Shown: in pieces, positions 1-61,160 of the stretch
Position numbering within the stretch: the first letter of the stretch is position 1
Layout: every line of letters begins with the position of its first letter
From: Hoplostethus atlanticus
Lineage: Eukaryota > Chordata > Actinopteri > Trachichthyiformes > Trachichthyidae
Assembly (NCBI GenBank): GCA_034670405.1
Contig: JAXDDX010000023.1
Location: 3,181,501-3,245,500 of the forward strand
Direction of reading: 5' to 3'
Length of the DNA stretch: 64,000 nucleotides
Program-made: the position numbers and the translations under genes
Notes under the pieces: generated by a model
The model's database searches: none
The model's input: the letters and a program-made list of their open reading frames with translations, nothing else
Told to the model about the DNA's origin: nothing

Positions 1-51140
<51,140 letters not shown>

Positions 51141-53569
51141 CCACTTTTTTTTGAATACATGCTTGACTACTTGCCTGCCGTCATGTCAAGTAGCCTTCAA
51201 CTTGTTTCAGAGAATAGTTCTACTATCACAAAATTGAATGGCTACATCTTTTTTGTTCTTAACAGTGGAATAATGCATCTTCTCTAAGGCTAGGTGTTAG
51301 AAAGAGTCATGAAGTGGTTGAGCCTCCCTTTGGAACGGCGCAGTTCACTTTTCAACATTCAGATAGGGCTTCATTTCCTCACAAGGCTCCTGCCTTTCAG
51401 CCTTTTATCCTCTCTCATCCCAGAAGAGGAAGGGGGGGGAGTGCAGAGTACGGGGTCATGAAGTGTATTTGTGTCCATTCCTGTGATTTCAATTAGTCAG
51501 CTGAGGCACCAAAAAACCCACTGGGGATTTAAAGGGATTTAATCCTCTCCGGCTGTGTGTCTATCAATTAGCCACACCATTAATCCCCACGGCGTAATCT
51601 CATTAGATAGAGCTCTTTTAATGAGACACCCAGAGAGGGAGACAACGAGAGAGAGAAAAATGAGGTGGTGGTGAGATGCAGGTACAGCCCATGTAGAGAA
51701 CTCATTAGATGGAGGGAATGGACAGGTCAGCAGAGGGAGGAAGAAAGAAGATTCAACGCATAACATTTAGAAAGCACTGGTAGGAAAAAAAGAAGAGTAA
51801 AAAGGGGGAAGGGAAATGGAGCCATGTATCAACTTGTGTTGCCCGCCCTGGCCAAATGAGAGAGAGAGAGTGAACGAGGAGAAAGGGGTGGACAGAGAAG
51901 GAAGGCAGGTAGAGATGAGCAGAGCTGATAACCCAACCCACATGCTGGGCTGGTTAATGAGGGGTGCTTTGATTCCCCTGTTAATCTCTGTTGGAATACC
52001 CCAGTAATGAGAACATCCAATAATATACCCTAACCTTCAATACAATAATAAAGCCCTATGAAGCCCAGTGAAATGGTGGAACCATGTGAGCCATCAGCAG
52101 TGGCTTCCATTGGCTTGGAATAGTAATGAAGATGGTGAAAAGTCATCTGGGTCGTCGCCAGTCATGATAACGAGATCAACTTCATGGAAGTTTCCTTTGA
52201 TGGGCTTAGAGGCGGTTCGCTTGGCTTCCCCATGGCAGATAGAAATAGTGAGAGGAGAAAGCAAACTGAAGCTGCCCCCTTGATAAAAGGCAAATACAGA
52301 CTGAGAGCTTTGCTGCTGGCTTGCAGCCAGCGCCTTGTGTGTTGTAAATAAAGTTCTCTTCAAACATGTCCAGGCTTGGCTTTTTTCATTTCCTTTCCAT
52401 GAAGCTAGCGAGTCTCTTGGGCCGGTGCTGGGAACAATTCAATCTGGAAATGACTCGGACCACCAGATTTTGGTTCTGATGCTGGCTGGGTAATCAACTG
52501 CTTACAATTTAGAGTTGATGGGCTTGCTGCTATTGAGGCAAGCTGCTGGCCAGGACCGACTGGCTTTGCTGGCTGTTTTTCTGCTGACCAAGCTCTGGGC
52601 CTCCTGCTATTTTAAGACTGGGTCTAAAATGAGATCAAAGCAGCAGAATCAATTTGATGTTACTGCTGGGAGAGTGGGGGAGAGAGTGAGTTTCCACTGT
52701 TGAACAACTATGGCCATTCAGGATGTGGACGATTGGTCCAGAGAGAGATTAAGAGGGTGAAAGTGGAACCCCAGATTGAAGAACCTAGTTTTCAAACCAC
52801 GTGTCACTGCTGTGTTATCACCATGACATCGTGGTTATCAAGAGGCAAATTCAGGTCAGTCAGTCGGGGGTGAGACACTTTCCTCCATACCTGTGTGATA
52901 CCAACCTTCACCACCATTTACAGCATTTGGAAAAAAAACATTTTCTCCAATATCTCCTGTCTGCTCTTAACGCCCACAATCCCCTTGTCGTTTTCAGAAA
53001 GAACTATATATCACCACCACGACCGGCCGTGGGACTGTACCGAATCTCTCCTTGTGCTTGTTCAATTTGTTTCACAATCTCCCTCGACACAAGGACATGA
53101 GCAACCGGGGCTGCTTTCATTGAATCCCCCTGTAAGGACCAGGGCTTTGTGCGATTGCAGGCTAGCACGCAGGGAGAAAACCGAGCGTCATATTTAAGTT
53201 CAACCAACTAATCAACTGGATGGAAGTCTCCTCCTCACCCACAGGGCCTCCCCCCTTACACCAGATGCTTCCTTCACAGCCACCTCAGTCTCTGGTACTC
53301 TTTATGGTACAATCTCATTTCTACCCTTCTGTCCACGTCCATTTTCTCTTTGTCAGCATCACTCCAGTAAGGCAGACCAGCGCTTACCATGAATAATTGA
53401 TCTATAGCAGGGTCATTAGTATAAATAAATCATTTCCCACCACAGCAGCATGTACCAGCATTCAGCTGGTAAGTGTAATGATGATATTACAATAACAGGA
53501 TGGAGAGAAATGCCAAGCTCTCTGGCCCTATGGAAGATGAGTAGTCAGCGCCTGATGACTTATGTCTCT

Positions 53570-53572
<3 letters not shown>

Positions 53573-53611
<39 letters not shown>
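53573..53611. repeat. (GT)n microsatellite
   Basis: Perfect GT run. Confidence 0.97.
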
Positions 53612-53614
<3 letters not shown>

Positions 53615-54157
53615 AACTCTTCACTCCACCTCAGCAGAACACATTTACATATGCTTCATGGTCTTCCCCCATCAAAGAGACTCATAAAACTCTTCATGCA
53701 TAATTCACTTGTTTTTTGTTTACCTTGCGCAGGCTAAAAGAGCTTCAAGGTGAGGTAAACTTCTGGGTGGAAAGGTGTCTGGAATAGAAGGAAAGCAGCA
53801 TTTCATTTGTACTCAGAATGTTTTGTTGTTCTGATTCACAATTTAAAGACATTTTATTACATGTGATATTTTTGGCTGAAGAGCTGGGAATTTTTTTTTT
53901 AGGAGTTTTGCTGAATGCTTCATTTTGTCTTTTGCTTTTAAAGTGCACGAGACCATTTATTGATATGAAAACATGATTTGGGCCATATAAAAGCAAATGG
54001 TTTAAGAGTCTGCAGCATATGTTCAGGCCAGATTGTGGACCTTAATAAAATAGATTGAAGACAAATCAGTTTTGATCTTGTATTATACCAGCAGGCTCCA
54101 AGCCCGACTCAGAACCAGAAAAAAAGACCAGCAAGTGAAACACAGAACGGTTCTAAA

Positions 54158-54510
54158 AGTCAAGTCAAGTTTATTTCCATAACCCTTCATCACAAAGCAT
54201 GTTTCAAAGGACATTACAGAAAATGAGGCCTGCCTGGATTTAAGTAATAAACAGTCAATCACAGAACAAAATGCAATGCAGTAAAAGCCAACAAAATAAA
54301 ACACAAAATAGGGTGTTGAAAATACATAACCATGCTACCTAACCAGCCTAGCCTAGCCTAACCAGCACCACCAACCTTAGACTCTCAGCAAAGACGAGGA
54401 AAAACTGCCAAGAAAACCTTTTTAGGAAAACAAATGGAAGAAACCTTGTGTGGAGCAATTCAAAGAGCGATCCCCCATCAGATATAGAGAAAAGAGAATC
54501 ATGATGAGGC
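54158..54510. repeat. teleost interspersed repeat fragment
   Basis: AAGTCAAGTCAAGTTTATTTCCATAACCCTTCATCACAAAGCATGTTTCAAAGG, then later GAGGAAAAACTGCCAAGAAAACC and GAAGAAACCTTGTGTGGAGCAATTCA, correspond to phrases of a repeat found throughout fish genomes (CAAGTTTATTTGTATAGC...GAAAAACTCCCAAGAAAACC...GAAACCTTG). Degenerate, without coding potential. Confidence 0.6.
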
Positions 54511-56601
54511 AGAAAGTTGGGACTCGGGTAAGCTACAGGGCCGGGGCCCGTGTCCACTGCCGATACCTGCGCCATCTAGAAAAAGTTAAAGGAGTCCACT
54601 ACCATGGTTTCTGAGTGCCTGTATGCATGCATGTGTTCAAACACATGTCACACATTTCATATGGGAGATGACTTTGTAAATGGAGATTGGCTTCTCCTTG
54701 GCGCTGGCCTCCTGATGAAAGGTCCTCTCCCGTGGGTTGAGTGGCCCGGGGTGTCCCGCTGCTGCCTGGGCTTTGTCTGAACCAGCTCCATTAAAGAGGC
54801 CAGCAGGCTATTAACCCCCGCGTCAATACTTCACAGGTTCAGCCACGCTTATGAATCCATTCCAGCGCCAGTCATAAACACTGGCCTTATTATAGCATCT
54901 CCAGGCCAAAGCAGACTGCCCTGGTCAACCCCATAACAAAGGAGTCCTAAAGTCAGCATTAACCCGCGTGGAACAAGGGCAAAGACACGCAGTAAATGGA
55001 GTCGTGAGGAGGTGTAAACTAATGAATTGCTGCTGCGTGTTATATTTCAGTGTCTCATTCCTCAGGAGAGGTTGAAAATGATTTGCTTTCATTTGAGGAT
55101 AAAAGTGGTTATAGGCTACTGAATTTGTGCGTCCTAATAGATGATAAAGTGCAGCGAGTGAATCAAAGTATGCTACATCAGTTCATTCAAATCACATTCT
55201 CTCTTCCCTCCAAGGAGAGAGTTTTATTCACAAGCTCAAAGCTTAATCAACAATATGCAAGGAGGCATTGAAAAGGATAAAATTAATGAACTGACGTTAG
55301 TATTGCATTTGTCTCTCAGCATGAATATGATAGGATTAAGAATCACATTTTGCATTCATTGGTTTGCCAACTAATCTTAGACTCAATAAAAAATCATAAC
55401 CTTATTCATCTAGCTGTTGGGGTTTTACCTCAATAATGATTTTTCATAACCTTCTATTTCACATAAGTAATGAAGACTGAGCCAACCTTCATCAGCCTCT
55501 AACCATCATTAAAACTGAGCCCCTCTGAGAGGGTAAACAAGGAAGTTTGGATTTGACTTGAGACTTATCACAAAAGTGCAAGTGGTACGGCGTGCAGTGA
55601 AGTAGTGTCACAATTTAACAAATTAATACCAACCCCCTCTAATAAATGGCAAGGAAGGAAATACAGTGATGTTACTTCTTCTCTCTTTTTCCCTCTGGCA
55701 GAATTGAGGTGTTTACCCAACACCCTCAGGTGCAGTGACTGAGATGTTGCTAAGCAACCGTGCCATCCCTGTTTGTCGCTCTGCCTCTGGCACTCAAGTG
55801 GGAGCTTATGTGGACTAAATTCTGAAAGAGCAGCGGTGTCGAGGAGTGCAAGGGGGGATTACCAGGAAAAATATTGGATTTGGCTAAGAAACAGGGGGAA
55901 GGCCTTACCTGTATCACCACCAGCAGACAGAGAAGCCTTGAGTCACTGTCAGGCAGCACAAGTTCCAGGTTGTTCCTGTGTTCACCACTGACAGCTCAGC
56001 CCTGAGCAGGCTCTGCTTTCAGAGCAGCACACTGCTGTGAAATTATTGACAACCTGGACTGTCTAGTAAAATACTAAATGCTAAATATTATGCACAATAA
56101 GAGTGATAGCATTACCACCCACAGCATTGTGGGTGAAAGACACTGAGCACCAAGGTCTCGGTGAACTATTCTTCAATTCAGCAAGGCAAACAATGCAATG
56201 CATGACTGCACTAAAGTCAGTCAACCATAACCAGGTAATACCTACTATCAAGAAGATCTTTTATTTCCAACTGTGGTCCATGTCACTTTCCTAAGAAGCC
56301 TGATGATCTAGTGCCACCCAGTGGATTCCAGATGTACTTCTGTTTTGAAAATTTGGCACATCGCCACTGATGGCTGCAAATATCCACTTATTGTTCCTCA
56401 TTGTTCGGCATGCATACGAAAGCTGCTCCCAATCATTGTTACATCAGGCTACTGTCCCTCTGGCAGAATGGCCTAATTATTTCCACCCAATGGTTGTGGT
56501 GAATGTTAGCATCTGATGTGGCAGCTGTTGCCAATGCACTGTGTAAGGACGATAATGGAGACGGACTCAAACAAGACAGAACAGGACAGACTGGTAGCAG
56601 A

Positions 56602-56620
56602 GTGTGTGTGTGTGTGTGTT
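56602..56620. repeat. short (GT)n microsatellite
   Basis: Perfect GT run. Confidence 0.9.
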
Positions 56621-56889
56621 GTGAGTTGTACTCAATAGATGGCATGTGTGTGGAGCTGGGGGACACATGCTGTATACGACATGAGGCTCTACAGATGTTA
56701 GATTGGGTACAGGCAGAGTTGGGAGGAGCTCCAAGGACATTTAACTCTACAACTCTTTCATGTACAAGGCCTCGGCATCCCTATTCACACATCCAGACGT
56801 TCTGGTGAAGTGGTGCTGCCCCCTAGTGCACTGCAATGAGAAACATACTTTGCTCTTGACACATTCAGAAATCTATACACCAAACAAAA

Positions 56890-58160
56890 TCAGTTACTGT
56901 AAAATCACCATTTATTCAAACTTTTCAATAGAGAAACATTGTGTTTTTACTTTCATTGTATGGGTAAATTCTTTCAATTCTATACAAAACCGTGTGTAAA
57001 ACCTCAGGTGTAACATTTACAAATATACAGGAAGTAAGTGAAACTCCAGTTTATGAAGTCATAGATACCAAAAGGCTGTCCAATAGCAAACCAAATAATA
57101 AGCACAGAGACAAATGATTGGAGGACATTGTAACTAACATTAAAACAGTAAAAATGTGTGTTGGTGGGTGGCTAGAAAAATACTTTCTTCAATTTCAGGT
57201 AGATGTACAGGTTAAAAGCCTTCTCAAACCTGTTCTAAAAATCAATAAATGTCAAATAATTGATTAAAAATGTCCTATGTGAATAAATGTACTATTCAGT
57301 GTTTTCCATTTAAATGAAACAGCTGTGGTCTCACACATGTAATCAAATAAATAACTAAACAAATTCATTTAAGCTTGAGTTTAGTAAATAAATATGCTGA
57401 ATTCTGAAATCAAGCAAAGCAATGGAGACGACAGACAGACACAGAGCAAGCTACTGCTTCATGAGTCAACAGCTAGGTCAATTGCTTCATTGCTCTAGAT
57501 CAGGGATGGCTATATGGCTTATTTTGTAGTTAGGAAGGCGACTCAGTAGATTACACAGTTTGGAGTTCAAACTAATTCAGTTGAGAAAAATCATCATTGA
57601 ATAACCATAGAATTAGTTGGTGGTCTATAAAAACTAAATATTGATTTACAGTTTTTTAATATCATTCACATATAAAGACAATCAGAAAATGAAATTGACT
57701 GCATTGTGTTACAGTGTGTACTTGTACAGTACGTCAATTGCGCAAATACAAAAAACTCTTCTTTTTAAAAACATAGAATTCATTTTTTACACTTTCTTGA
57801 AAAGGGGTTGCTAAAAGACGTTTTACAAAGTAAATAAAAGGGGTGTGAGTCCATGACTGCTCTGAAGGAAAAAAGGCCTTATTTGAGGAGGGAGGTAGAG
57901 AGCAAAGAGTGAGAAACCAAAGGACTGCACAGCCAAGGTCCATTTTGGAAGCCATAACTAGAGAGCCCTCCCATGAAGTGCCATCCAAAATGGCTACCAT
58001 ATCAGGTATACCTGGAAAACATTGAAATGTGTCAAGTCACTGCCCTACTCTTCATTTATAAGAGTCTCTTACATTATCTGCTGTGGGAGTGATTGGTCTC
58101 TCCACACACCTCCTTTTACCCCTCTTCCTTCTCCTCTTTCACTCCTCTCTGACATCAAAC
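56890..58160 (-). other. taf4: taf4 3' untranslated region (probable)
   Basis: AT-rich sequence downstream of the taf4 stop on the minus strand. The first canonical AATAAA is complementary to TTTATT at 56911-56916, giving a 3'UTR of about 1.25 kb. An ATTAAA variant (complement of 57655-57660) could give a shorter form. Confidence 0.6.
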
Positions 58161-58571
58161 CTATTTGAGGAAGCCCTTGTAGAGGAAGTGGGAGTGACTG
58201 GTAAATCTCTCATTCTCCAGACAGAAGAGCAGGTCCCTGAGGTTGACGCGCGTGATGCGTTGCCGCGTGGGTCTTGAGCCGGACGAACCAGCACCACCAG
58301 AATGACTGGGCCCCGAGCCCTACAAACAGAGAGGGAGAGGGAGAGTCAGGGATACACAGAAAGAGAGACACAGAGAGAGAGAAGGATGGACAGAGAGAGA
58401 GAGATACACAGAAAGAGAGAGAGAGAGAGAAGGATGGACAGAAAGAGAGAGACACACACAGAGAGAGAGAGAGAAAGAGAGACACAGAGAGAGAGAAGGA
58501 TGGACAGAGAGAGAGGGATACACAGAAAGAGAGAGAGAGAGAGAGAGAGAAGGATGGACAGAAAGAGAGAG

Positions 58572-58602
<31 letters not shown>

Positions 58603-61128
58603 CCCGACGCCGGGTTCTTAAAGCTGAACTGGCTATAGATTGAATCACTATTGTGTGATATCAATCGGTGATAAAGAATAGCAAAATACATTTATTTACA
58701 TGAAAATGTTACAGATTGCTACTTTAAAAGTTGAAATACTTTTAGCTTGTAAACGCAGGGCACTCTGACTGCTAAAAACATGAGGCTCTCAGTACTGTTG
58801 GGCCAACAACTGGCCCAGTATAAGAACATGGGTACTGTAGTTTATATTACCTCAGCTGCAGCAGCAGAGGATTCAGAATCCACAATCTTCCTCTTCTTTC
58901 TTGGGCCAATGGCTGCCAGAGCAGTGAGGTTAGCCTCCCTCTGTCTCACCTGATCCAGCTCCTGCTGCTGCATCTGGACAACACACACATACCAGCACGA
59001 GAATCACATACACATAAACACAGTCAAACCGAAACGGACAGAATCATATCTCTCCACTTTGATCCTACCTCTTTGGCCTTCTGTTTTAGACGCAGCTGCT
59101 CTGGATCCTCTTGTCGAGCCCGAGACTGCAAGGCCAAAAGCAAGACAGGTTAGTAATTGATGTTGAGGGCAGAGAAAGAAGACTAAAGGTCCATTGGTAT
59201 GGGACTAGCAATACCTGGGAATGTCCAGTCATTTGAAAAAAAAGAAAGTGAAAATTTCACAACAAATGATGATTTTGGCAAAGACTGATAATTCTAATCC
59301 CATACCAATTGTCATTCCAGTGATTTCAGTCACATCATAGGCTTTGCAGTATATTTTGAAAAACGTATCATTTTATTCTTGATGTCAGTTAGTTCCTGGC
59401 ATTTCATTTAGTGTTATAAATTCTTCTGAAGTACCATTTGACACATCAGACACTAGATTTGTTAGAACTACATCATGACATCAATACATCATGACAATCA
59501 AATCTGAGGCCGAGTCAAAATCAATCTCAGGACACTTTTGTCAAAATCTATAGTATATGAATGTATCTCTGGAGAACACTGAAGAAGCTGTAAGACACCA
59601 TAACACTTGTAACTGCAGGTCAGGCATTCACTTCAACAGATAAAATGTAATTTATTAGGCACTGGCTTTCACTGGAGACAGGGCTTTACTTTGTGTAGAC
59701 ATTAAAAATGAAAAATAGATGATGCTGTACAAACATAAAAGTCAATTTAAACATTAAAGATCTGCAATGCTTTTGCCTGCAGGAAGCAATGAAAATATCA
59801 AAGCAAGATGCACGTTTCGATGGTTGCACAAGTTGTTGTTTCAATCAAAGAATCTTTAAACCAGATGTTTATTACAGAAAGACATTCATCTGTCAAAACG
59901 TCCAGGCCTCCCAGGTGTAGTTTGAGACCAGGTGTTTGATGGGAGTTTTATGGCAATTTTCAATTCCTAAAGTTCACCGTATAATACCAATCTTATCCTG
60001 GCAGAATACACAGCTTCTTACTTTTCTCACTCTATACTAGGGGTCCATGTAGCAAAAAGCAACACCTTGGAGAACATGCAAACTTCTATTATATGCTTGA
60101 GGTGAAGCTTCATTAGATAATGTGCAGTGGTGTGTGACATTGTGGAAAAGATTAAGTTAAGTTAAAGAGACGAAAAGACATAAGACATAAGTCATTGGAT
60201 TCACTAAGGTATGCTGAGCCACTACCACCACACCCCTATTTTTTTCTATACAAGACGTTATCTATTAGTTTAATACACAACCATCGCTAATATTGAAAAC
60301 TAAGAGCAAAATAACATTTTGCTCAACAACTTCCATTTTGATTCAGGTGTCAAATTGTCCTCTCATTTACAATTTCATGTAAAGCAGATTTCAACCATGG
60401 TCTGCTGACAGATAGCTGTAACTAAATGGGGATGTCTGTCGAGAGATAAAGCTGATGGTAGGCTGTACCTTCTAGGGAGGGTGCCCCTGAGGGGCATGAT
60501 ACAGTGGTCAAATGTTTGTGAGGTGGAACAAAAAATAAATGTGACTCAACACATCAACACCCCCGATTTGAAAAGGTCTAGATCTCCCTCTGACCTTAGC
60601 TGCCTTTAGGAGGATCTCTCTCTCCTGCTCCTCCTTCCTCTGTTTCTCCAACTGGTCCAGCTGCTCAAAGAACTTAAGCTGGGCACGTATGTCACTGCTC
60701 TGCTCGTAGCAGCCTTCCTCCTGCCAACAGAGGGCAGTGTTACTGTGTTATCCCAGCACAGAGGGAGGAGAATCAAGAAGAACGGGACATGATACATACA
60801 GCACATGGCAGATCATTGCGGGTATTACAGGCTCAAAACACTTCAAACACAACAGGTTTAGCTGCCATTTAACCACTGAACACAATGCTTCTAGATCCAG
60901 AATAACCTTTAATATTGCAGGTAGTGTGAGTCTCTCCATAGTGAGGCTGTGAACAAACCTTGAAATTGAAGTTCTTTTGCTGGGCCACTTGGGAGACCTT
61001 TTCCAGCAGGTTCTGGAGCCGCTGCTGAGTGGCATGCGACACAAAGGTCACGACCTCCCCACTGAGCTCCGTCACCCCAAACCTTCTACCTGGAGACATA
61101 GGGAGACAGAGAAGGGCTTTAGGGAGGG

Positions 61129-61160
<32 letters not shown>

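Noticed and set aside
58274..58691. Arg/Glu-rich and Ser/Leu-rich frames of about 115-123 codons near the end of taf4
   Set aside because: They are produced by the GA-rich minisatellite, not by a gene.
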